From Anisus vortex (lineage: Eukaryota > Mollusca > Gastropoda > Planorbidae): a stretch of DNA of 64,000 nt. Under the pieces are notes generated by a model. It was not told the DNA's origin. It did not search any database and worked only from the letters and a program-made list of their open reading frames with translations. Numbering within the stretch: position 1 is the first letter of the stretch; each line of letters opens with the position of its first letter. The stretch is from NCBI GenBank assembly GCA_949126835.1, contig OX421496.1:20973844-21037843 (forward strand), given 5' to 3'. The position numbers and the translations under genes are program-made. Positions 1 through 11,317 of the stretch are shown piece after piece.

Positions 1-765
1 TTAAAAGTACTAAGGCGTTAAAAGGGGAAACAACCTTCACATGCTAGCCCCTGACACTGCTGTCCAAATTACCATTAGGCTATAAAGCCTAGGCATTTTT
101 AATGTACACATTTAATTTAAGCTTAAGTGTTCGAGTAGTCTACGTTTTCAACCATAGATTTCATTTTGTGAGTAAACCAGTGAAAGTAAGTTAAAGGATG
201 TAGATCTATAATAGAATATAAAAACGCACAATCTATCTCGCTATTGTAATTGAAAACTTTTAACACATATACTATTTTTTTAATATTTAATTGGGCACGG
301 TGATTATTTTAATATAATATATTTTGAAATAGTCAAATAATGTATACGATGTGTAGACATCATGTTTGAAATTATAAGCAGCGTATTTATGGTACTATTT
401 CAAATCGAGGCTGGTGAAACCTATTCTGTGGTCTGCAGCACAGAGCATTATGTTGTGGCGTTGTTGTCTAAAGTCTAAAAAGATATAATTCTTATTAGCT
501 CAGCCATTGTCGCCACTATCAAAATGTTAATGAGAATAGAAATGCACGTGCATTTTTCAGCAATCATCTTTAATATCAATTGAAATATTTTTAAAATAAC
601 AATTAACAGATTTAAAATGAGTTTGCTAGGTCCAAGGGGTCCCCCAAAAAAAACAACTAGATCTACAGCGTATGTACCTCAATTATAGGGCACTAAAACA
701 TATTCTCTAACAGCACACTTTATTGATATATAAGCTTATTGGATGAAAATACTGATTCAACATTC
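1..765. other. AT-rich sequence, no gene seen
   Basis: No open frame, splice-bounded exon or repeat family was recognised in this stretch. It is AT-rich single-copy-looking sequence that ends at the LINE fragment starting near 770. Confidence 0.6.
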
Positions 766-769
766 TTCC

Positions 770-945
770 GAGATCTAATCATCATCATCATTGCCCGTCA
801 CCCCCGGGCTGGGGTATGGGCCGCCAACCACAGATCTCCAGAGTCCTCTGTCCTGGGCCATTCTCTCCAATTGAGTCCAGCTGTACCCCATCTAAACCTT
901 GGTGAAATGTTGGGCCAAAACTATGCCAATATAGTGTGCTGTTAG
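770..945 (-). mobile_element. LINE 3' end with (GAT)n tail, 5'-truncated
   Basis: On the minus strand the sequence reads WTQLERMAQDRGLWRSVVGG, then a short tail, five GAT codons and a TAG stop. A block of the form 'LERMAQDR..WRSVVGG' is the usual C-terminus of RTE-like endonuclease/reverse-transcriptase LINE proteins, and the (GAT)n run would be the simple-repeat tail of such an element. Only about 35 C-terminal residues are recognisable, so this is a dead, 5'-truncated copy. The clade assignment is from memory of the family and could be wrong; that it is a LINE C-terminus is fairly safe. Confidence 0.55.
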
Positions 946-1251
946 GGTTTTCACTTAACAACCTTCTACGGAAATTTTAAACGGTGCATTTTTGATTCGC
1001 TCCTGCTATTGTTTGATATTGAGTAAGCAGAATACATCATGATGTTTATCACAGGCCAGGTGAGAATAGACGCAAGTAAGAGAAAGGATTGTCTTACCTG
1101 CCATATCGCGATTGTGCACCTTGTTGACCAACCGACCAGTACTGACCAAATGGCTAGAATCGACACAGTCTTGAATACTTTAATACACTGTTTTTTTTAC
1201 CTAAATCAATGGGGATGTCATATACTTCGTTATTAATTTTTATACAAACAT

Positions 1252-1291
1252 ACACACACACTACCACACACACACACATATATATATATTT

Positions 1292-1331
<40 letters not shown>

Positions 1332-1348
1332 GGAGGGGGTGAGAGAGA
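1252..1348. repeat. Compound microsatellite (CA)n-(TA)n-(GA)n
   Basis: A CA run passes into TA and then into a GA run with a few interruptions. The same TA-then-GA arrangement recurs at 9067-9185. The open frames on both strands here are artefacts of the dinucleotide repeats. Confidence 0.95.
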
Positions 1349-2419
1349 TAATGTGTATGCGAGAGAAGAAGAAAAAAAGAAAGACAAACAGTTAGATATA
1401 TAAAGAGACAGACAGATAAAGAGACAAATCGACTGTCATATAGATAGCAATCTTACGTAGATCTTTTTAAAAATATATAATAAAGTCTAAGACACAGTGT
1501 ACAATCATTGCCTACCAAGACAACGTCAATTATTGTAAAACGCTATTACACAGACACATTCAATAGAACAAAGAAGTTTAATATTGTAACAGTTGCTGAA
1601 GAGGAAGTTTAAAATGGTGAGACATTAAACGAAATTCTTTTTTAAAAATATCAACACTACAACATGTATTTCATATTACCCACGTGAAGAAGACCCGGAT
1701 GATATTGTATTCCTTTTCAAATAAACGTAACAAATGTTAATGTTAAACAAGGAACGTATTGTTATGGTCAAGTCACAGAAACTAAACTCGTTCGCCACGT
1801 ATTACGCGACCTGTTTTTTTTTTTAATAAGTTTTGTTTTCGGAGACAGCTTATTTAAACTTAGATGTTTTATGCAGTACCATCCAGTCCAGTAATTTATC
1901 AATAAAAAAAATGGAGGATAGGCGTGAGATTTTCAAATGTTGAAACCTTACAAATACTCATTTCCTCAATTGAATATATGAGCGTTGAGTTTTATTGTTC
2001 CTGGCACAGATCGAACTGTCTGATAGAACGTAATTTTGAATTATTCTGATGAGTCAATATGAAGTTTCTAGAGGCAGGAAATGAAGAATTGATTCCATTG
2101 TTTGATCATCTTTCAATCAGACACCAACATTGAAATACGATTCGTATCGAATGGAAATGTTATGTTTTTTTGATTGTATTGAGTCGTGGATGTTTGTTTC
2201 AACATGAAATTCACATTAGACAAAGAATAACTGTATAGTAGCCTTCTTTTCTGATATTACAATTTCGTTTTTTAAATTGATTTTTTAAAGCACTTTATTA
2301 TTAAGTATTAAGCTACAAAGTAGCTACAAAGTAATAAATATAACTAGGCCCTTAAGGGCCTAAATCTTTATGTCTAATATATTATTGTACCGTGAAAACC
2401 TTAACAGCAATAATATATA

Positions 2420-2422
<3 letters not shown>
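1349..2422. other. AT-rich sequence, no gene seen
   Basis: No coding pattern, RNA gene or repeat was recognised. The sequence is AT-rich with poly-A/T runs. Confidence 0.55.

Positions 2423-2505
<83 letters not shown>
2423..2505. repeat. (TA)n microsatellite
   Basis: About 80 bases of nearly uninterrupted TA dinucleotides. The open frames rich in Ile and Tyr on both strands are produced by this repeat and are not genes. Confidence 0.95.
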
Positions 2506-3029
2506 CGGAACGCTTTTATACTTACAATGTCACCAGTTAAGAAGGACAACTCCTTACAAAGCAGGAACAAATTTAAAAAGTGAAAATAATGGGTTTTAGA
2601 AGGCTTTGTCTACCCACTTCTCAATATTTGATAGCGTTTCCTTGTTAAAGTGGACCAAAAAATTACAGATAACAGATTACTCTCAAGTGATCTTGGAACA
2701 ATAATAAATAAGTCCTTTATTTCGGCTGTCTGTTTAATGTATTTCCTTTTTAGGTCAATTAAAGTTAAAGGGCCAAACATGAGTAATTAATGGATATTTA
2801 AATGGCTTCATTTGGTCTGTAGATCACAATATAATCTTCTTATACAGTGACTTATCGAGCTGAGGTGGGGGGAACACGACAATGCGCTCATATTTAGTTA
2901 TTGTTATAATTTTTAAAAGAACGTATATACTATTCTATTTGTTCACATATTTGGCTAACTTAGGCTTCTTATTGCTGAACAACGTTGAAAAAATCTTATT
3001 GAAAAACCATCAATGTTAAACAAAAAAAG

Positions 3030-3530
3030 GCTTATGTGTTTAAATACTGTCCTCTGTGAAAAACACTATACATGTTTTAAGTCCCCCCACTGTAAAACAA
3101 AATATGTGTTTAAAGACCGTCAACGTACAACACTATGTATTTGAAGACCTTCAAGTTAAACAATTGACCTATATGTGTTTAAAGTCCACTATTGTGCAAA
3201 AAATAGGCCTAAATGTGTTTAAAGTCCACCATTGTTAAACAATAGACCTATAATTTACGTGTTTCAAGTTTACCATTGTGAAACAATAGACCCATATGTG
3301 TTTAAAGTTTACCATTGTGAAACAATATGCCTCAATGTGTTTAGGCTAACATTGTGAAACAATAGACCTATATGTGTTTAAATTCCACCACTGTGTAACA
3401 ATAGACCTATATGTGTTTAAAGTCCACCATTGTGAAACAACAGACCTACATGTGTTTAAAGACAACCATTGTGAAATGATAGACCTATATGTGTTTAAAG
3501 TCCACCATTGAGAAACAATGTATCTATGTC
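3030..3530. repeat. Degenerate minisatellite, ~39-bp unit
   Basis: Roughly a dozen diverged copies of a unit containing TGTGTTTAAAGTCCACC, then ATTGTGAAACAATAGACC, and a TATA step follow one another with small indels. The inner ATTGTGAAACAAT is itself nearly self-complementary. The stretch from 2506 to 3029 before it shows nothing recognisable. Confidence 0.85.
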
Positions 3531-3884
3531 TTGCACAGCTGTCAATGTTTAACACAACCTGTGTATTCAATAAATATTCATGATATTAATGAAAAAAAAA
3601 ACGAATAGCTTCATGTTACACACTCATTAAAGTTTACTATAATGTTAAGTACAGTACTGGAAGCCAAGATTTAAATAGTTGTCAACATCCGTCTTTATAC
3701 AGTTTTATAGGTGACTTGTTAATCACCAGAATCGTTTGATCGAAATTAAAAATCTCGTATAATCAATAGTAAACAAACCAGACGGTATTATTTTTTTCAA
3801 AAGTTTTAAAAGACCATAGTTTTCATCCTTGGCCTTCAAAGCAAGTTTTGTTCAAGTTTAACAAGTCTGAAATTCAATAACTCG

Positions 3885-4095
3885 GCGTTTCCCACATGCC
3901 GGGTCGCGTTTCCCACATGCCGGGTCGCATTTCCAACATGCCGGGTCGCGTTTCCCACATGCCGGGTCGCGTTTCCCACATGCCGGGTCGCGTTTCCCAC
4001 ATGCCGGGTCGCGTTTCCCACATGCCGGGTCGCGTTTCCCACATGCCGGGTCGCTTTTCCCACATGCCGGGTCGCGTTTCCCACATGCCGAATCG
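3885..4095. repeat. 21-bp GC-rich minisatellite, 10 units
   Basis: Ten head-to-tail copies of a 21-bp unit built on CATGCCGGGTCGCGTTTCC sit in otherwise AT-rich DNA. Because 21 is a multiple of three, the array is open on both strands and would encode a seven-residue repeat: MPGRVSH on the plus strand (ORF 3896-4177), or the METRPGMW / HVGNATR type on the minus strand. The units are nearly identical, so the array is young. No promoter, splice site or conserved flanking coding sequence supports translation; I treat it as a minisatellite. Confidence 0.9.
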
Positions 4096-4099
4096 CGAT

Positions 4100-5090
4100 T
4101 CAGTACCAGATCAAGAAATCAAATTTCGCCAAAAATACAAAGATAAGTTCAAAATCTGGAGACGATTAAAGGCCTAGTAATGTACTAGCGATTGACCTAA
4201 AACAAAATGGATATTTTGTAATCTTGAAAACCCACTTTATTCACTCCCAGTCCTGCAATAAAGATGACATTATTTTATAATATTTTTATAACATCTGTTT
4301 GGAAATGTATATGTTAAACTTTATATACCGGTACATGCGTTACAAATGTAAATCGGTCATGAAAATAGAAGTAGACCTATAATATGTCAATAATAACTAG
4401 GGGGCTGGAAAAATAAACTTTGGGAATCGTTGCAGTAACCAAAGTGTTTTTTAAGTTGTGAAGAAACTCTCTAATCCTAATCCTAACGTAAATGTTCAAT
4501 AGCAATTTATTGCACCAGTGACCTAGCATGTTCAAACTTAATAATTCCGTAAAGCAAAAGTGTCACACGCTATAGTCAAAGCGGTTACATATTAAAAGAC
4601 TAGTAATATATATAGGCCTACATAGAAAGAATAACCTACAATAATGTTAATGTAAAAGCATTTTAAACTCTTTATAATTTTCTTTCGAGTATTAACTTCT
4701 TAGCATTCCTACCCCTACCATTTATCTCTCCCACTTGGCCTCGCCGTTAATGGTGAGTGGCCTTTGCTAGTTGGAGATGTAAGGTGTCATCAAGAACAAA
4801 TTATATTTCTAGATGTTGTGATTTTACTAATGGAGTTACTCTTGTTTTTTGTGAATAATCACTTGAGCCTCACTCAACTGCTCTTATCTGAAAAGGGTTT
4901 TATTTAGTTTATGCTTTCGTTAGTTTTGAGTCCCAGGCGGTGAGTCACATTTTATTTTTATATAAATGAAAATGTATATATTTTATTTTATGTAATGATG
5001 TGTACGTCCCAAAAGTAACAGAAAATGATTGAATGCAAGATGGTACTTTTTCATTGGTGTCATTTATTTATACATTGTTTATTTATATAG
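4100..5090. other. AT-rich sequence, no gene seen
   Basis: Nothing recognisable; no splice-bounded open frame found on either strand. Confidence 0.5.
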
Positions 5091-5230
5091 GCCCTTCCCA
5101 GCAGACACACCACGTCAATCGACGGGGGGGGGGGGGGGGGGGGGGGGGGGAACGTAGTTTCCACGTTTTTTCGTTGTTTCCAGGTTTCTTTCCCCGTCGA
5201 TACGACGTGGTGTGCTCACTGGGCTATTGG
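5091..5230. mobile_element. Short inverted-repeat (MITE-like) element with G27 tract
   Basis: The left arm CACACCACGTCAATCGACGGGG (from about 5107, within the arm 5091-5128) is matched in inverted orientation by CCCCGTCGATACGACGTGG at 5192-5210, which continues as TGTGCTCACTGGGC. The two arms flank a 60-base centre that starts with 27 consecutive G. The total length of about 140 bp with no coding capacity fits a MITE; no target duplication was identified and the superfamily is unknown. Confidence 0.65.
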
Positions 5231-5741
5231 GCTATCTCGAGCTATATATTTAAGCAAAACAAAACAAAAAAACTAAAGTATGTGTCAATGTGTACAGTAA
5301 AAAAACACCACCACTAAAAACTAAAAAATACACACTATAAAACAGAAAGTATTTGGTTACTGTTCAGAATATCGACCCATGTAAAAACTATTAGCCAATA
5401 CTACGGATCTAAATATATTTTTTTTTTAAATCACTCAACAAAAGTAAACTTAACTCCCTGGAAACCAATGTAAAAATAAAATAACAACAAACATTGATCT
5501 GTAAGTTGAGAAATATAATCTCCACTTTGACGTGCTTTGCAGACGTGCGCGTCCCAGTGACGTCATTGACCCACACTAATGAATTCATCAGACGACAAAC
5601 ATACATACACATTAAGACTAAATCGCTGTTCTCATAATTAGTTTGTTGGCTCAAAGTAAATAGCTCTCATTTGCTTTAAAATCGTAAATTAATTTAAAAT
5701 CCAAATAAAAAGGTTTATAGCCTAGCAATGAATTTTTTTTT

Positions 5742-5775
<34 letters not shown>

Positions 5776-6386
5776 TAATTAAGCTTTTTTAAATATATTT
5801 ATTATTTCAGAAATGAATTAGCGCTCAAAATTAACAATGTATATATCTGGACATATTATCTACAAAAAATACCTGTATGTAACGAACTTGTCTAAAACGA
5901 GGTAGCCGCTTTGTGATTGGTTTATATTTAACTTTACTTCTGGACCAACTCAGGCAGAGAAGAAAATAACTTTATACGCTGTGATGCACTGGCCTATATA
6001 ATATTATTCAACTGTATATACTCAGTGATGACATTGATTGTAACCCTATATTGCCCGCAATAATAACAGAAAAAGCAATCTGTTTGGGGTGAGTTATATA
6101 AGTTCAATACCACCAACAACAGATGCTGGCATAGGAACAGTTTAAAAAAATCCATATCTGTCGTTATTAATGGCTTGTACAAAAACAAAACATAAAAAAA
6201 CGCTGATAAAACTGCCAGTTTAACAAACTCGTAGCTAGGGTTTTGCTTTTTGTTTAAATATGGCTTAACCCAGCTTTCCGTTTCCATACAGTCTGCAGCT
6301 GTCTACATTTGGTATCAGTAAGCCTACTTGGTCACTTACTTAGGTTATATATTTCAAGAGGATTTAAAAAAAAAAATAGTTCGGGC
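5231..6386. other. AT-rich sequence, no gene seen
   Basis: It contains a long T tract (5732-5773) and a CRE-like TGACGTCA at 5558-5565. A 97-codon minus-strand open frame at 5994-6287 has no recognisable domain and no supporting context. Confidence 0.5.
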
Positions 6387-6592
6387 CAGGGATCGGCAAC
6401 CTACGAAACGCGTGCCAGACTTGGCACGCAGAGCATTTTTCAATGGCACGCGAAGACACTAAAAAAAAGCCATTCAAGCCGCTTCTACGAGAATTCGAGG
6501 GCTAGAACAGTATGACTTTTAGGCTGTTGGCACGCTGAATCAATTAGAAATCCCACTTTGGCACGCTTTTATCGAAAGGTTGCCGATCCTTG
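6387..6592. mobile_element. hAT-type MITE, family 1 copy A
   Basis: The element opens with CAGGGATCGGCAACC and closes with its inverted complement GGTTGCCGATCCTTG. Terminal CAGGG..CGGCAACC is typical of hAT non-autonomous elements. The eight flanking bases are GTTCGGGC on the left and GTTGAGGC on the right, a decayed 8-bp target duplication (6 of 8 match), as expected for hAT. At 206 bp it has no transposase. A second copy lies at 9838-10038 in the opposite orientation and a third, truncated copy near 24340. Confidence 0.85.
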
Positions 6593-8394
6593 GTTGAGGC
6601 TATAGACACAATTCTTTGTTAAAAATGTCCGGTGGCAAGCGTAATTGCTTTTGATTGGACAAAAAAAAATAGTTTATTGGTACAGAGTTAATGTCTTTAC
6701 ACAGCTGATGTCTATTATCTATAGGCAAAGTGTTATAATGTAATCATACTGACCAGGTACGCACAAATGTTGGTTTACAACTGGCCTGAAGAGAGTCTGG
6801 CGTCATTCTAAATGTCAATATGCTTTAAAGGGCCAGCAATCACTGATTGGCATTACAGGACACATTATTGTAGCCTACTCTTTAAAAACAACTAAGAACA
6901 CTTTTTTTTTCGAAGTAATTAATAGTTATATGAATTTTTAATTTATTAGTCTTCCGAAGATTTCGCCTTTTGTCAATCACAGAGAAAGAAAGAAACAAAA
7001 AACGACTTAATTAGGTTTATAAAAGAAAATAAGCTTATAACTGACAACTTTAATGCCGTAAAGATATTATGCGGTCAAAAAATATTAAAATAGTTTTTTA
7101 GTTGCACCATAAAATGCAATTTAAAAAAACAACAGTTAAAAACTGATTTGTAGGGATTAAAGCTTGAGGGTTGTGGCAAAAGATCTTTTAAAAAATGTTG
7201 CCGTCGGATTAACGTCTATGTATTGAAGGTTCAGCACGATGCTATAACCGGAAATGGGTCAATTAGCCATCGGAAGATCTGGTCGCCCGCGCTCAAGCTA
7301 GAAACATATCCACATACAATATTAATATAAGTTAATATACATGGATATGAAAATATGATTTGCCGAAAAATTGATAATATTCAACTTTATTTTAAGGGTA
7401 GTTAAAATTAATCAAACAAAGCTTAAAAATAAAGTTTTTTGTATAAATCTTTTATATGTATTTTTATTTAGTCTTCCGAAAGATTTTTCCCATAGCCATA
7501 AATTTAAAGTGAGAAAAAAAATATAAAAATATATATATATATATATATAATATATAAAAAATAATATAAACATAGGCTACCTAATTAGTCTTCAAAAAGA
7601 ATATCACACTAAGAAAACATACTGAATATAAAGAAAAAACTACACAAAATAAATTGTATAAAACAATAGTATGTTGTTTCTTTGAAATCTCCTTATGCAT
7701 TAGCATTCCGAAGATTTTGCACTCGTAAAGAAAGCGTAACCGCAGTAAACACAGAAAAGCATGGTTAATCAAGTGCAATCAATATGGATTTACCAATAAC
7801 TTGAAAAAAACAACAAAAAAACAGGACTTCACACATATGTGCTAGATTTTAGCTCGATGGGATAATGGAAAGTGTGCCAATACGCCTTCCGAAGGTCGGG
7901 TCGGTCAATTATAAAATAAAAATTGAGTTGATTTTACAAACGTTGAATAAGCTTATTTGGTTTAACGACCTGAAAGGCGTGCCAGCATAGGACTAGCCTC
8001 GAACAGAGTCTCACTCATATCTTGCCTGCGTCAGTTGCATGGGCCGCTGTCGCTACTATGATAACTTGGTTAAACCATTTTATTTTTCATCTCCATCACC
8101 CTATTATGGGAAAATGGATTTGGTGCTGTTACCACCCGGTTGTCAAAAAGAGAAACAAGTAGTGGGTCTAAGGCTTTTGCAGCCGAAATGGAAACAAATA
8201 AGACACAAGCTTCATATGTGTAGTGAATATTTTTTGAATTATTAATTATATAATAAAATAAAAATCAAACAAACTTGTTTTCAAGATCATAAAAACGCAC
8301 ACAAATCTAGTCGGCCTATAAAAATGTAATTCACCTAATTTGACTAGCATCGGAAGGGGGAAGGGAAGTTGGCGCTTAAACAATTGGGGGGAGG
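6593..8394. other. AT-rich sequence with recurring ATTAGTCTTCCGAAGATTT-like motif
   Basis: No gene recognised. Variants of TTAGTCTTCCGAAGATTT recur near 6945, 7469, 7584 and 7703, with a related CTTCCGAAGG near 7884, suggesting an old degenerate repeat of undefined type. The 68-codon frame at 8039-8245 is unrecognised. Confidence 0.4.
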
Positions 8395-8458
8395 GCGGGG
8401 CGGTGAGCGAAAACAAATTGAAAAAAAAGGGGTGGTAAGCCGAAAAAGGTTGAGAACT
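8395..8458. mobile_element. Possible hAT terminus
   Basis: The sequence ends in AAAAAGGTTGAGAACTTATG, close to the complement of the widespread hAT terminus CAGTGGTTCTCAACCTTTTT. Only one end is visible and it directly abuts the LINE fragment that follows. Confidence 0.4.
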
Positions 8459-8460
8459 TA

Positions 8461-8805
8461 TGCCTTAGAGACTTCTCAATATCCGGTCCGAGGGTGTGGA
8501 ATCTACTTCCCATTCAACTCAGGCCAACAAACTCTATTGTTACTTTGAAAAAAACAACTTAAAAACAAATTTTTTCAATATTTACCTTAGATAACATGCC
8601 TTGACCCATGCTATCTTATTAATATGTTAGGTTGGTTCATGCGTCCTTTATTTGATTTGTCCTATGTTTGTAAAGTTTTCAATCATCAATTAGCTTTGTA
8701 TTTCTTAGCCTAGAGATTATACCCGTATTCTTAGTTGTATGTTAACTGCGCTCTAAGCTTACATTATGTTTGTTGGCAGCGCATTACAAATATTATTATT
8801 ATTAA
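8461..8805 (+). mobile_element. L2/CR1-like LINE 3' end with ATT tail
   Basis: The frame starting near 8464 reads LRDFSISGPRVWNLLPIQLR and ends at a stop about 14 codons later. The block 'F.....P..WN.LP..LR' is the standard C-terminus of CR1/L2-type reverse transcriptases. After a 3' UTR the sequence GTTTGTTGGCAGCGC leads into an ATT-rich tail near 8790. The same 3' end and tail occur in inverted orientation at 63650-63735, which supports a real element family. The rest of the element is missing. Confidence 0.7.
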
Positions 8806-9066
8806 TAACCATCAATATCATTTTTCACACTCTTATTGTCTTTCTGAGTGGTGTATTCCTCTCTAAATCCTTGAATTAATTAGTTTTAAAACAATTTATG
8901 GATGTAGGCCTATATCTATTAGCCTTAACATGTCGAAATGTCGTGTCATCAAATGAAATATGTTTTATGACTTGGATCAAAATTTAATTTCGGCCTAACG
9001 GAGTAGTTTTGGGTCACAAAAGCAAAATAACTCATTCGCAAACAAAAGGGAGAGAAAGAAAAAGGG

Positions 9067-9095
9067 ATATATATATATATATATATATATACCAT

Positions 9096-9155
<60 letters not shown>

Positions 9156-9185
9156 GAGAGAGGGAGAGAGAGAGAGAGAGAGAGA
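9067..9185. repeat. Compound microsatellite (TA)n-(GA)n
   Basis: About 25 bases of TA repeats pass into about 90 bases of GA repeats with three GGGA interruptions. The arrangement is like that at 1252-1348. Confidence 0.95.
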
Positions 9186-9189
9186 AGAC

Positions 9190-9837
9190 ATTCGAAATCC
9201 AGATCAGATTTATGTGCCATGGGCCTACTATCTGAAGACTTAAAGCAAGTATTTGTGATATTTAAAACCCGAATTGACTAATGCCCTCAATTATAGTCCT
9301 ACTATCTTGAATGAGTAAATTGTGTTTAAATACACAACTGTTTTAAGTTATTTTTAGGGCTGGTAGGGGAGAATGGGGATAACGAACTGATTCATAGCCA
9401 AACATGAGACATCCATTGCAGTTAAAAACAAAATTTTAAAAGCTCACACGGGTTGTTTTATATTGATAAGAGTTCCCGCCTATTTAATTAAAACTTACGT
9501 TGCTAAAAGTCTTTTTGCGCTAAAAATGATTTTTTTTTCTCCATTTTCAAATTAGTTATATTTTATTTTCACAAATCAAATAGGTCCTACTAGTATTGGG
9601 TAATTAAAAGTGTATGTAAAGTTTTTCATATTAAGCATTTTGAAACTTGCCTTATGTTTGTATCGCTTAGAGTTTTTAATCCAGTTTACTTTTTATACTA
9701 CTACTCCGTATGGGGATAACTGGGCCAGTACATGTCCCTTTACATTCTTACATTAATCCCTTCAGGTTTCCAACATCTGCCCAATTCATTGTTTGTTTGC
9801 CAAAACATTTAATAAAATGTTTTTAAAAAGCCTAGTG
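9190..9837. other. No gene seen
   Basis: AT-rich. TGGGGATAAC occurs twice (near 9374 and 9711); no other structure was recognised. Confidence 0.45.
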
Positions 9838-10038
9838 CAGGGGTCAGCAACCTAATGATAATAGTGTGCCAAAGCAGGATTTCTAATTCAGTCAGCGTAC
9901 CAACAGCTTTTTTAAAAGTCATTTTGCTCAAGCACTCAATTTCTCGTAGAAGAGTCTTTTTGTGTGGTCTTCCGCGTGCCATTGAAAATCGCTCTGCGTA
10001 CCAAGTCTGGCACGCGTGCCGTAGGTTGCCGACCCCTG
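9838..10038. mobile_element. hAT-type MITE, family 1 copy B, perfect 8-bp TSD
   Basis: The 201-bp element opens with CAGGGGTCAGCAACC and closes with GGTTGCCGACCCCTG. It is flanked on both sides by GCCTAGTG (9830-9837 and 10039-10046), a perfect 8-bp target-site duplication characteristic of hAT transposition. Internally it shares GTGCCA, CACGCGTGCC and TCTGCG blocks with copy A but in the opposite orientation. It has no coding capacity and must have been mobilised in trans. Confidence 0.93.
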
Positions 10039-10435
10039 GCCTAGTGCAACATTTTAGCAAATGACTAAAATACAAATATGTTTATATTCATTTTTTTAAA
10101 ATATAGATCCCCATGATGCGTCTCAACATCTGCCACTAAATAATCAAATAATAATTCTAATCATTTGATATTGACTTAGTAACTTTAATCTAATATTGTA
10201 TATGTAAATGTTATGTTTTAAAATGTATATAGTTCTACTACATACTTACTAATTATAGTTGGTGTCTAATTTTATTTTGAATAAAAAGCCTTAAAAATGT
10301 AATGCAAAATTTTAAACTTCACTTCCCACCTCACCTGATAGTTCCAACTCACTTCCCCTGTGGACTACATATTCTCCCTTTTGAATTGCCTAACTAAAAC
10401 ATCAATAACTTGTTGTTATTATTATTAATACGACC

Positions 10436-10985
10436 GAAATTCATCGGCGTCGCCCGGGAAAAAAATTACATTAAATAATATATTAATTATTATTTACTGA
10501 AAACATTCAGGACAGTAATTTAAAATAAATATAATTATCGAATAGGCATGTCTGTTTATTTAACAAAAAAGTTAAGACTATCCCTGGCTGAGAACCGAAC
10601 ACCAGTCTCCCGCATAACTAACATATATATTATTAACTTATTAGATTGTACTTTCTGTAAACAGTTTAAAAAAGCTTTAAAAATGCAATTAAGTTAATCT
10701 AAATTGCCCGTCGTTGCCCGGGATAAAAAACATAGTGGGCCTAATACAGATAAAAAAATTATAAACTACAATGAACAGAAAGCTATAATAATTTTTAAAA
10801 TATTAGTATTATTTATTTACTGAAAACAGTTTAGAAAGTAATTTAAAATAGATCTTGTAATCGGGTAAAAAAAAGCATGTCTTTTTATTTAACAAAAAGT
10901 TAGCACTATCCCTGGAAGAGTCTCGAACACCTGTCTCTCGCATGCGTCTAAAATATAATTATTCGATTTTACTTAATGAAAACAT
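10436..10985 (-). repeat. Two direct copies of a SINE-like, tRNA-related repeat
   Basis: Two units of roughly 250-290 bp share the order GTCGCCCGGG/GTTGCCCGGG, an AT-rich block with TTATTTACTGAAAAC, GGCATGTCT..TTTATTTAACAAAAA, then ACTATCCCTGG and a block resembling a tRNA T-arm region read on the minus strand (near 10583-10625 and 10912-10950). A tRNA-related end and several copies fit a SINE, but the family is not recognised. Confidence 0.5.
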
Positions 10986-11087
10986 TTTAGGAAAGCTTTA
11001 AGTTCTGAAATTCTTTACAATCTTTTTTTTTTAAAGTAATATTCCATGTAAATATAAAAAAGTAGAAAAAGAAAAAAAAAGTTACTA

Positions 11088-11152
11088 GTGGTGAATCGAA
11101 CCGAGGTCCCCACGTGTCAGTCGGATACGCTAACCACTCAGCTAGGATGCGA
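11088..11152 (-). ncRNA. tRNA-like sequence (pseudo-tRNA or SINE head)
   Basis: Minus-strand AGCTGAGTGGTTAGCG resembles a tRNA D-arm (A box), and GGTTCGATTC about 30 bases later resembles a B box. The T-stem and acceptor stem do not pair properly, so this is not a functional tRNA. It probably belongs to the tRNA-related repeats just to its left. Confidence 0.5.
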
Positions 11153-11317
11153 GATCACGAAAGTAAAATATGAGACAATATGGTCACGCAATGTGGTTAA
11201 CCAATGGGGATCGGTCTACTTTATTGATATATTATATAGGTCATGCATACAAGAAGTATTTTCAACGGAATCAACATTCTTTAACAAGAAAACCATAAAA
11301 ACACAGTTTTTATCATA

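Noticed and set aside
2382..2583. Ile/Tyr-rich ORFs
   Set aside because: Translations of a (TA)n microsatellite. The Arg/Glu and Ser/Leu ORFs at 1154-1403 and 8949-9281 are likewise (GA)n artefacts.
3836..4177. ORFs on both strands with heptapeptide repeats
   Set aside because: Products of a 21-bp tandem repeat with no promoter, splice or homology support.
5994..6287. 97-codon minus-strand ORF as a gene
   Set aside because: No recognisable domain; AT-rich hydrophobic composition expected by chance.
11088..11152. A functional tRNA gene
   Set aside because: A- and B-box-like sequences are present but the acceptor and T stems do not pair; treated as a tRNA-derived remnant.
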